From Chaunax sp. Z400 (lineage: Eukaryota > Chordata > Actinopteri > Lophiiformes > Chaunacidae), in contig CM075184.1 in the NCBI GenBank assembly GCA_037577475.1, positions 13,352,594 to 13,416,593 of the forward strand: a stretch of DNA of 64,000 nucleotides, written 5' to 3'. Below, piece after piece: positions 1 through 10,325 of this stretch. Position 1 is the stretch's first letter, and each line of letters begins with the position of its first letter. The notes under the pieces are model-generated. The model saw only the letters and a list, made by a program, of their open reading frames with translations, made no database searches and was not told the origin of the DNA. Made by a program: the position numbers and the translations under genes.

Positions 1-448
1 TGAACTCCAACAGATATTCTATATGCCTTTTGTGTATAAAAGCCCCAGGCTGACAAACAGAACACCACTGAATATACTGGAGGCAAACTCAGCTTGTGAC
101 AGTTTAACTTTATTTTCTATTTTTTTTACTTGATGTTGATACACTTGGGTAAGCACTGGATTATGGTTTGATAAAAGTGTATTTAAATATTAATGAGGAA
201 AGTGTGTTTGTGTGCACAGAGCCAAGACAGTGTGTAGTGCCAGGGCTTTGTCTTCTCCCTATCCAGAGGCAAAAAGATAGCATTTCACACTAAGGAGGAA
301 ACATTAGCCTGGAGTTGAAGACAGAGAGATAAAGAAAGTGTGTTGTATGTCTCTGTGTGTATAACTGAGAGATTCTTTTTATCATCAAGTACTATATAAA
401 TGCATAAGTCTAAGATTTGTATGTCAACAGCCTATGTGTAATAACTTA
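1..448. other. intergenic, nothing recognised
   Basis: AT-rich sequence with no gene, repeat family or RNA gene that I can support. Confidence 0.6.
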
Positions 449-450
449 TA

Positions 451-1588
451 CACTGTAAAATGTAAGATTGAATTTAATTAAAAATTCTGAGTTGACCTAA
501 CTCAGTTTTTATCAACTTGTTAAAAACACTCATTTTATCTTAGTTACTTTGGCATCAAGAAAACTGTCAAACTGAGTTTACTTGAGTTTGGTTCATTTAA
601 ACAAACCAAGTACTGGGAACTTTCGATTCTTTCAGTACTTAGTTACATCCCACGATGTAACTATGTACTACTCTTGTACTTAAGTACCCCACAAATTATA
701 GCTACCATATACTTGAATAGCCTGTTTTCTGTTCATACCACTTTCTACTTGTCCTCCACTACTTTTCATGGGAAACAGCCCTTTTGTTATGTGAGAAAAG
801 TTTGATAAATGGTACTTTTGTTTTGTAAAACTCTGCTCAGGTATTCCCCCGTCCCAGCTTCTAAAATCTTTAATTCACATTCAGATTTATTACATGAAAT
901 GCTCTTAACAGTAGTTGCAATAGCACACACCAGAATAGATTCACGTGTACTTGTTCATTGTTCTGCAGCTGTCCTATTCAATGTTGGGCTACTGACGTCT
1001 TTTGCCATTATTAAAAATAAACGTTTAATGACAGTTGAAACAACAACTGTGATTTTGAACAATGGGTAAATAGATACTGTATGTAGCATGTTGGGGATAG
1101 GCAGGTCGAGTTTCCCAGCATACTGTACCTTGAGACAATGTGTTTGAGGCCATAAGCCCAAGTAACCTGTGTTTAAATGTGTTGTGAATAATTATCAGTT
1201 AAGCAGTAATTAGTTCTTTAGAAAAATTTCTATAGAAAATTGTTAGTTACACAATACCATTGCATCATGAGTTAAGTCTCTCACACGGTTAGTGACGTCC
1301 CACCTGGGTGATGCAAGAGGGTGATAAAGTAAAGTAGATGAATTGTTATAACAAACACTCCAGAGCAAAAAGCAAATCATTTTGTCAAATTCATGCAATA
1401 AGAAATTTCAGTGTGCTACAATACATTTTAGGATATTGGTAGTTTAAGTTATCATAATAACAGTAAGCAAGCTAATTTAAGTGTTACACACAATAAAGAA
1501 GTTGGTCTAAGTATTGCACACTCAAAATCTCAAGTCAATGAGTTTGCATGATATTTTGAGGTAACTCAACTGATTAGATTTTACAGTG
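451..1588. mobile_element. non-autonomous element with CACTG termini
   Basis: The outer ends are perfect 12-bp inverted repeats when the flanking TA is counted: TACACTGTAAAA at 449-460 and TTTTACAGTGTA at 1579-1590. Similarity continues inward less perfectly through GAGTTGACCTAACTCAG on the left and GAGGTAACTCAACTGATTAG on the right. The span is about 1.14 kb and encodes nothing. CACTG-type termini recall EnSpm/CACTA elements, whereas a TA flank recalls Tc1-type insertion, so the superfamily is uncertain. Confidence 0.55.
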
Positions 1589-1590
1589 TA

Positions 1591-4500
1591 GAAGACACCA
1601 TTCCATCAAATTGGCCTGTTGGCCTTTTTCACTTGATCATTAACTTTATTTAAACAGGGAAGGTCGTTTAGAGCAAGCTTTCTTTTGCAATAACGCCCTG
1701 ATAACAACAAATGAAAAACAATACATATAAAATCCCAATACATATAAAACAATTTTAAAAAAATCACAATACAATCAATTAAAATAAAATACTAATCTGT
1801 TTTTATAAAATGAGACTTTATAATGATTAACAGGGATTAAAACACCTGTATAAACATTGCTCTAAGTCTATTAAACATATTTTTTCAATTAAAAGGTATC
1901 AGCTTGTCTAGGTTTGAAAGTTTCTGCAGCTTGTTCTGTTGATGTGGTTCATGGCATTTAAAGCCAGTTTTCCAGTCTCAGTATTGGTGGTGGTGATGGT
2001 GATGCTTAAGGTCCAGTTTGTTCTAGTCTGGTGTGATTTTCAGTGTGGTTTGTAGTTAAGAAAACATTAGGGATAGTGAGTTTGCTAAGACTGCTTTATA
2101 GATAAACAGAAAACACTGCTATCCTCTTATGTCAGCTAATGAATGCCTCCCAGCTTTATAGTAAACATGGATGTGTTCTGAAGCCACCTCCTGTTATGAA
2201 ACTAAGGGCAGAAAGATAGACTCCATCTGGAGACCTGAGAGGGGAGGCAGGAGATATTAATGCATATTACTTACATCACTGTAATCCATGATGGATTAAA
2301 AGATTTACTGGACAACTTGCTTTCTGCAGTTTTGACTAATACATGCCATATATCTATAAGAAAACACAGGTGTACTTAGTTCATTACTTTTTATTTAATT
2401 TTATAATTTCATGTATTGTTTTTTAAAAACCAGACAAAAATCAAGGTATATATGATGGGATTCTATTTAAATTGTTGTCTTATTAAGAGCACTAATATTA
2501 GGTTCAGTGGAACTGTTTTCTGGAGATCATAATTTTGTTTGATCTGACTTTAACTTTAAGATTAATTACAGTTTTTTGTGTAATACAGAAATCAAAATGC
2601 AAGATTTGAACAGCCTAAGCGACACAGGGGCCTGTTGTATATAAATGGTGTCATCTGCATATAGATGAATTGTATTGCTACAAACATTAATGCTTTATTC
2701 ATTTATAAAATTTTCAAATACAAGTGGACCTAGAATAAAAGCTTAGTGAGAATAGTTAACCTTTGTTAACACCCATGAAATTGGTGTTTGGTAGTTAGAT
2801 AGCTGTGATTGCAGTATTGCCAATCAGTTATTTAAGTAAATGTGCTGTTCACCAGATAGCATCCTTTGCATGTAAAATAACAGCAATTACTGAAAGAATT
2901 ACTCCGGTGTTTGACTCATAATTTATTTAAAAAGTACATACTTGTCTGCACTGGAATTAAATGTTTTTGTTTGGATCAGTAATAACCATGATATACCAAA
3001 ATCACTATACTATAAGTCAGACAAAAATAGTTTTTTTCAGAAAAGTGATTTAAGTTAGTTTTGGCTGTGATTTGTGGTTTGGATCTTTGTAATTTCATGT
3101 TCCGGATGTATGCTATCAGGCAGTGATCACTGAAATAAAGAGGAAGAAGAATAGCTTTAATGCTGTGACCCATTGATTAAGATAAGTTAAAAGGGAGACA
3201 TTTTCCATATTTTTTGCATTAGGTCAAGAAGGGGAGGAGACTAACTGTGTGAACTGAATTCAGTGTCGTTTTTTTTTTTTTAATTATCAGAAGTGCTAGT
3301 AAAAAACATTTAATGTTCACATCATCCACCATAAGAAGTTCTGAGTTATTGTAACCAGATATCAAATAGAATACATCCACTGCACCAGCAGGTGGAGAGG
3401 GTCCACATCCATCTCAATGACTGATGTGTTTCCAGTATTATTTTTCCCCAGACAAACACTTTTAAGCATTAAAAGCATTTAAGTTTGAAAGTCATGTCAC
3501 AATGTAATGACAGAGACAGATAAAAAAAAAAAATCAGCAAAAAGGCAATACCACCTCCCTTGGATGGCCGATCACATTGGAAAACATTTTAGCTATCAAG
3601 ATAAAAAGCAGCATTTTTAAAATTCTTTGGCAACCATTTTTCAGAAAATACAGAAAAGTCGGGGAAAGTTTGTTTGGCCCAAATTCTAATACAGTTTTTG
3701 ATATGATACTATCCGCGTTCAAATTAACTATATGGAAGCACTTGTGATGTTGAATTTCCTCCAAATTTGAAGCCTGACGGCTTGGGCCACAGATGACTCT
3801 GTTAATAAGTGGAGAGCATTGAACAAGGCCGCTCACCGATCTCAGACATTTTCTTACCTGATAAGTTTAGCAAAAATTCACAGTTTCTCAAAATCTTACA
3901 AATTATACAAATGAAACTGGTGTGGGCTGATATGAAGAAATGGTGAAATTTAAACATGCTGCCGGTTGCAGAAAGAGAGCAAACTGAACATGAGGCCAGC
4001 TTAATGATGTCATTACACTTTAATTTTCTGTCATAAGTATTTGTTTATCTGGGCTGAAAAGAAGTAATTGTAAAAACAAAAACTTAACTCATCCTAGCTG
4101 ACAAATTAACTGCATGAGGTATGCCTCAGTTCCTCAGAGAAAACATGAAGTCAGTGATGAGAAATTATTCTGCCTCGCAGTATCTTGAAAATCTCTTCCA
4201 GTCTTTAAGAGCTTCTTTAAAAAAAAGAGAACATTTTTATTTATTCTAGAAACACTACATGGCAAATTGTTGTTAAAGTTCTGCATTCTTTCTCCTGAAA
4301 AGAGAGTTCTAGATCATATTAAAATAAACTATTAGCATTATGTCCTTTGAACTGTGTGATAATACTTTTTAAATTTGCTTAAAAAGTTATGATCATTGCA
4401 GTCTCTACTTCACATTAAATTAGTTTTAGTGAAATCACTCTCCAGATAGATCCATTTGTAGGGTGATGCATGCAATCCGTGTCCATAAACACCTATAGGT

Positions 4501-4600
4501 TGCTGTGCTCCAAAGCACGGTGAAGCAAGGCCTCAGATGGGAGATAAACCCCATGCTACGCTATTAATCCAGGCCCTGTTTTTTTCCTGTTGTCAAAGCT
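1591..4600. other. intergenic, AT-rich, probably old repeat remains
   Basis: No gene is supported. A stretch near 1643-1700 (TTTATTTAAACAGGGAAGGTC) and one near 2640-2700 resemble worn non-LTR retrotransposon 3' sequence common in fish. This is a recollection, and neither is long enough to name a family. The open frame of about 100 codons at 3534-3836 has no recognisable domain. Confidence 0.4.
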
Positions 4601-4639
4601 CCCATGTTTGAACAATGCTGCTGTCGTCTCTGTGTTTGC

Positions 4640-4840
4640 TCATTTAGGAACAAACATTTGCCAGAGCGCACTGTTGCTGCCGCAAACAAGCTCTCCTAGG
4701 AAGTGTTATTAATAGGATAATTAAGCAGACGGTAATGAGCTGGATTATGCCTAATTATGACAAGATTTGTTTTGGCATTTTGTCTTGTGAGAAGCCAGTG
4801 AAGTGGTAAAGTCTACCTTGGAGTTCATTATGCTGATGTG
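4640..4840. promoter_or_regulatory. candidate conserved non-coding element
   Basis: Complex sequence with clustered TAAT/ATTA cores: TTAATAGGATAATTAAGCAG, GGTAATGAGC, GCCTAATTATGACAAG. It lies between ordinary AT-rich stretches and lacks any repeat signature. The texture suits a developmental enhancer. There is no alignment evidence. Confidence 0.3.
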
Positions 4841-6572
4841 TGTGCACCTGCAGAGGACAGGCATCAAGCTAGGTGGAGGGTTGGGGGCATGGGTAGGTAG
4901 TGTGTGTGCCAGGGCAGGTCAGCAGACATCGGTGCTGTCTGGCTGCTAAACTAACCGGCTGGTTGCCAGTGCAACACGGTTTGACCCCTGAGATGCTGCC
5001 AAACCAAGAGACCCTCATGTGCCAAGTGCAAACCTGGAGCTGTCAGTTGTTCTAAACCTGTTCATTGTTGATCATGTTCAGTAAGCAGATACACAGACTT
5101 CACCTCATGACCCCTGATGAGAGGGATGAGTGTTTGGCAAAAAATGTCTGATCAATTCAGATTTACTGCTGATAATGTAAAATCTTGACCCATGAGGAAA
5201 TTATCTGTCAAATATTAGCAATATTATTAGCACAGCTTGCTTGTTCTTCTATAGCAGTGGTTGTGTTGATGTGATATTGATTAATAACACCTCAATTGTT
5301 ACATTTAGATCTTAAGGATATCAAATTTTTCCACATTATCTTATTAATCATGAGGAAAGTTATCCTCCCTTATGAAGGAATAATGTGATTTTATCATATT
5401 AGTGTGTGACATTAACACATGTTATTACATGTAATTTGATGTTATTACATGTGTTAATGTAATATGAAAAGCTGTCACACGTATTAATCAGTTTACACTG
5501 ATAATGTACTATCATATTAAATTAATTTGTTTTGGACTATCTGGAGATGTCATTTTGGGCTCTGGGATACTCTGATGAGAATTCTTTTTTACTTTTTTTT
5601 TACATTTCATAAACTAATCAAATAATCTTGAAATAACAGGGAGATTAATCAATAATGAAAATAATTATCTGTGGAAACCCCATACTTCAGTTGTCCACCA
5701 CAGTTTATTGGTTTTGCTGAATCTGATATTCGATGTATTGTTGTTGCACCGTGCGATGAATCTCTCGATCAGTCTCAGCAGGTTTCCCACTGGAAATTAT
5801 TGACTGGAATCATATATGTCAATATGATTTGCACTTGAAGAAATAGATTAATACCTTTTATTTGAAATCCTTATTGGAAGGCTGGTGGGTCAATCCTTTG
5901 CCTGTCTGTCCTGCCTTTTGTGTCAAATATTGCATTTTAGATAATGCAACATTTGTATCAGAATCTGATTGGTTCACATGAAAGTGTGACATGACCATAT
6001 TTTGGTCTGATTATAACTTGATAATTGTTTTTCAGAGCCATTAAGATAAGGCAAAGTAAAGGTTAGGGTAAGATGATGGTTGATGATTTAACAGCAGTTA
6101 CTAGCAGATCGGTTGTGAGCCACAGTCCCAGGTGACAAAGAAAATGTAAGCATTCCTCATTTCCAGGATCTGAAACGCAACCACTGATGCATTTCCAATG
6201 TCGTTTTTTCCCGTGAAGACATTCTCACAAATGTAGAATGTAAATTATGATCTCTAAGGTTGAACTGAACCACATTCACTTATTTTTCATCTAATACTGC
6301 TGAAAAACTGGGATGATATCTAGATTAAAGGTTATTACAGCAGATACACTGCTTACTGTAGCTCAAAAGTGTAAATGATTAACAACTCAACTTTAAATCA
6401 CTCTATGATGGACTCCCATAGTCTGAAATATCACCACTGACAGGGGATGACCAGTATCATCAATCAAAATTATTAAAGCTGATCTAATTTCTTTTTAAAA
6501 CTATTTAAGCTATACAGGGCCTCAATATGGAGAGAAAAAAAGTCTTAATGCATTTGCATTTACAAACCAGAC
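4841..6572. other. intergenic with a small palindrome near 5.4 kb
   Basis: No gene is supported. Apart from the inverted repeat at 5409-5460, the stretch is AT-rich and unremarkable. Confidence 0.5.
5409..5460. repeat. short inverted repeat (hairpin)
   Basis: ACATTAACACATG at 5409-5421 is the exact reverse complement of CATGTGTTAATGT at 5448-5460, with a repeated GTTATTACATG between them. A wider TGTGTGAC/GTCACAC pair flanks it. It may be the core of an old MITE. Confidence 0.6.

Positions 6573-6637
<65 letters not shown>
6573..6637. repeat. compound (TC)n(AC)n microsatellite
   Basis: A TC run passes directly into an AC run of about 18 units. A simple sequence repeat with no coding meaning. 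Confidence 0.95.
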
Positions 6638-6639
<2 letters not shown>

Positions 6640-7340
6640 GAATGTACACATCTTCTATTAAAGTGCTCCATTCGCTCCTGCGGCTTTCGATAAGAAAGCT
6701 AAGTCTGGGATTTAGAGCTTTAGCTTATCGTCATCTTTACGAAGCTCTCTCTGAAAAGTGCAGTAAGCACGGCCCGGCAATCTGCATAAAATTTACAGGG
6801 AATGAAGGGGGGGAGAGGAGGGAGGTGTTTGTGGTGCTGGGGGGGGGGGGGGGGATAAATAGATTTGTCTGAAAAGCCGTCAGTTCAGAAACAGGTGGAT
6901 TTACATTTCTCAGAAACCAAAGCCAGCTTGGTGGGTAAAACCTCGTCTACTGCTGTAGTATTTATGAAGCGAGTGAATTGTGTTGGTAGAGAGCGGAAAT
7001 ATGCATTCATACAGCACACAATACAGTTAATTCTTCAAAACACACACTCATGGAGACCTCAGTTCTGTAACAGGGGACTTTTCATTTATCCAGGGAAAAA
7101 AAGCGAAAAAAAGATGAGATTATGCAGAGAGCTCGTTTCCTGCTTAACTTGGACTCTGGTTTCCCAAATAAAATTGCTTTTATTCTTCACAACATGTGTT
7201 CCCAGAGATTAAGACTCTGTAATCTTGCAAGGGCTTAATAAGACTCAGTATGCAGAGTGCAGGCTAAAACAGAAAATGTGGAACGAGCCTCGCTTAGCCC
7301 TGTTCTACCCAATGACTTTAATCCTGTTTATTAAATTATA
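6640..7340. promoter_or_regulatory. candidate conserved non-coding block
   Basis: Complex, non-repetitive sequence either side of a G-rich run (6806-6853), including GGCTTTCGATAAGAAAGCTAAG, AATCTGCATAAAATTTAC and CAAATAAAATTGCTTTTATTC. Short open frames here have no recognisable domain. The call rests on sequence texture only. Confidence 0.25.
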
Positions 7341-9261
7341 AAGAACCTTAAAGGATAAAGATAAAGAATATTGACTCGAGGATTGAAACGATTCAGGGTT
7401 ATTTTTTCCCTCCTGTCTTATTGCGAGTTATTTGATAGGACTGGATCATGGCAGCAGGCAAGAGCTGTGACAGACTTTGTTTTTACTAATGGAGCTCACT
7501 CCCCTCTTATTGCAAACTCAGCCTTGGCTGGGTTCTGTTTCTTGGGTATTAAAGTGAAAAGTGCTTCTCACACGCTTGTAATCCTGAGTGTCACTTATGC
7601 CTGTGGCAACTTTTAAAAGATAACAACAACAACAAAAATAGTGTGTGGTAAGATTTATGCAGCAAGAGTCAACACTGACCCCTTGCACACACTGTTTCAG
7701 CGTCATAGCCCACTTGTTTACAATATCACTCCAAGATGTATGTTGAAACTGTCAGAGCCAGATATAAGCAGATTACCCATAAACTGTGAGAGTTAATGTC
7801 CAAGAGACGGAGTCTATGTGAGCTATGTGGACTTGTGAACTTGTCAGTGAGAAGTTCTGCTGAGCTATGGGGCTAAGAGGATTGCAGGCCACTAATCCAA
7901 ATCAAAAGACATACCATGTGAATTATTACATTCTGAGACAGATTATTTTACCCCCAGATTAAGGATTCATGTCGGCCAAATCTTCTCATGTCTTGCCTGA
8001 TGAGGAGTAGAATATGTGCATTCGGAAAATCAGCCAGCCTTTCTAAATGTTGTTGTTACTGTAGTTGAGGTCATCGCATTTAGACTGATCACTATGATCC
8101 TCATAATATCTCCTTGATCTCAGCCTTCCATGTTTTTGATAACTTGTCAAATAGACACACAAACCTGCTCTGATGAGTTTTATGTGTCTTTGCAATTATG
8201 TGTCTGAGTTTTCTGTTTGTTTTTTTGTGGTGTGATTACCAGGGTTAATGTACACTGTCTAATTAGAGCAATCAGGGCTGTAGTGCACCAATTTATTTGT
8301 ATCCGACATCAAGTCAAACTTAGAGCGAAAGTCAAGAGCGAGTCAATACAAGTCCAAATGGAAACAGGAAGCAAATAATGAATGACGTTCAAGCCCCGTC
8401 GCAAATACTAATTCAAGCACTGAGGCTAACGCCACTGCTTTACACCACTGTGCAGATTTTCATCACATTAAACCTTCTTAGAAGCAGTTTTCTTAGATAG
8501 TGTTCTACTTTTGACTGGAGCAATAGAAAACTCCCTGTTCTTATTGACCGAGAACGGAAATCTGTTGTAAAATTTGGTAGTTTTTCCTGCCTCGGGACAA
8601 TTTAATCCCCCCACTGAAAAAACTGAATAATGTTTTGAGTGAAGCCAAAAATGGTGCTGCTCTTTTCTGCCCTAAAAAACTTTGGAGACTTGACATTATC
8701 ACCTGACAGCAAAAGCATCATAGTTATATGAATGACGCAGAATACATAGTGACAGAAAAGGGACTACGTGGCCAAGGAGGTATTTTTGGCGCTATGTGGA
8801 GAGGGAGGCAATCCCTCTGGATGATTCATTCTATGTCTCATGTTGTAGACAAGAAGAGTCAGCAGGAGATTAAAAACACAGAGGAGAAATAAAAGAAAGA
8901 TGCAGGCGGATATAGAGTGTTCTCACCAAATTATTGGACATCCTCTCTGCTGTGTCTGGACTGAGAATATGGCAGATAGAGTTACCTAACTATCCTCTCT
9001 GTTCCCGGTCAAATCCTTGTCAGTAGCGTCCTACAATGCAGATGAGAGCTCCTATGGACATACAGCCTTTCTTGTGAGTGATTAGCAGCTGAGAGGATTT
9101 GCTTTTGCTGCAGAGGCACAATCTAAAGTCCTGTATGTGTACTGTCCCAAATCGGGCCTTTCTTTACAGGATGTTAGGTCAACTGCTCGTTGTTAAGTGT
9201 GCTTTTCTTATTTACTGTTGATCAATGACCACTGCAGAGGCATATTTACACATTTCTACAT
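7341..9261. other. intergenic, nothing recognised
   Basis: No gene, RNA gene or clear repeat family is visible. Small open frames lack domains and good coding texture. Confidence 0.55.
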
Positions 9262-9852
9262 AGCCCCTAAAGTCCCATAAGGGGACTTTTTTTTAAATCT
9301 TGTGCGCACAACTCATTATCTTATAATTATCTTGTGGGAACAAGATTATTATCTTGTGCGCACCAGTTATTATCTTATAATTATCTTGTGGGAACAAGAT
9401 TATTATCTTGTGCGCACCAGTTATTATCTTGTAATTATCTTGTGGGAACAAGATTATTATCTTGTGCGCACCAGTTATTATCTTATAATTATCTTGTGGG
9501 AACAAGATTATTATCTTGTGCGCACCAGTTATTATCTTACAATTATCTTGTGGGAACAAGATAATTATATTGTGAGCACAAGTCATTATCTTATAATTAT
9601 CTTGTGGAAACAAGATAATGTTTTTGTGAGCACAATTACTGATCATTCATCAGCGTTTTTTTCAGATGAACACAGCCATCATGCACGGAGCCCTGTACTT
9701 TCCATTATATCATGGCTGTATTCATCTGAAAAGACGCTGATGAATGATCAGTAATTCATCTTGTGCTTACAAAAACATTATCTTATTCCCACAAGATAAT
9801 AACTTGTGCAAACAAGATTAAAAAAAATTCCCCTTATGGAACTTTAGGGGCT
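9262..9852. mobile_element. palindromic transposable element with expanded left arm
   Basis: The ends are inverted copies: AGCCCCTAAAGTCCCATAAG on the left matches the complement of the right end (CTTATGGAACTTTAGGGGCT) with one mismatch. The centre is a second inverted repeat: TGATCATTCATCAGCG then CAGATGAACACAGCCAT, mirrored at 9711-9754 around a loop of about 30 nt. The left arm holds a 54-bp tandem repeat; the right arm keeps only a single degenerate unit. There is no transposase, so this is a MITE-like foldback element. The family was not identified. Confidence 0.65.
9293..9640. repeat. 54-bp tandem repeat (minisatellite), about 6 copies
   Basis: The motif CTTGTGGGAACAAGAT recurs at 9331, 9385 and 9439 and onwards at an exact 54-base period. 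Each unit is itself partly palindromic (ATCTTGT...ACAAGAT) and carries TTGTGCGCAC. The period is divisible by three, so long open frames appear on both strands. They are repeats of an 18-residue unit and should not be read as proteins. Confidence 0.95.
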
Positions 9853-9879
9853 CCGTAGATTTCTTTGACGTTTAAATGA

Positions 9880-10325
9880 AATTTAAACTCGGGTCAGTTT
9901 TGCTAGAAACAGAAAGGCTTTTCTTTTATGTTTCAAAAACATAAACACATGTTCGTTTTGGAAATGATCCACGTGCACACGAATCCATAGAAAAGGTTTA
10001 AAATGCTGTGGAATGCAGTAGTATGCATGCCACGTAGATGGCTTTTCAAAATCAACACCACAGAGTAACACCATGCTTTCTGTCAGCTCATGGCTATTAG
10101 GCTGAAAATGTAATAGCCATGGGTTTTCAGTTTTCAGAATATCACGTTTTGTCAGATTACACGGGACGGTTATGGTGGCATTTTCAAAAGATTACACTCT
10201 GGAACCTGTTTTCAAAAGTTTACTTTTTCAGGCCCCCTAAAACGCAGTTGTCATGTAAACAAAAAGCCAAACCGCAACAAAACTTTACCGTTTTATGGTA
10301 GAACCGTTGTCGTGTAAACGGCACC
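9880..10325. mobile_element. truncated non-autonomous DNA element, relative of 21660-22160
   Basis: Shares several blocks in the same order with the element at 21660-22160: CTTTTCAAAATCAACA, TCTGGAACCTGTTTTCA, and AACGCAGTTGTCATGTAAAC near the right end (GTGTAAACGGCACC). The left terminus is missing, and the copy abuts the palindromic element ending at 9852. No coding capacity. Confidence 0.5.

Noticed and set aside
3534..3836. 100-codon minus-strand open frame as a possible gene
   Set aside because: No recognisable domain, splice context or coding texture. It lies in AT-rich repeat-like sequence.
9293..9754. Long open frames on both strands suggesting repeat proteins
   Set aside because: They exist only because of a 54-bp tandem repeat inside a transposable element. 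There is no start context, domain or gene structure.
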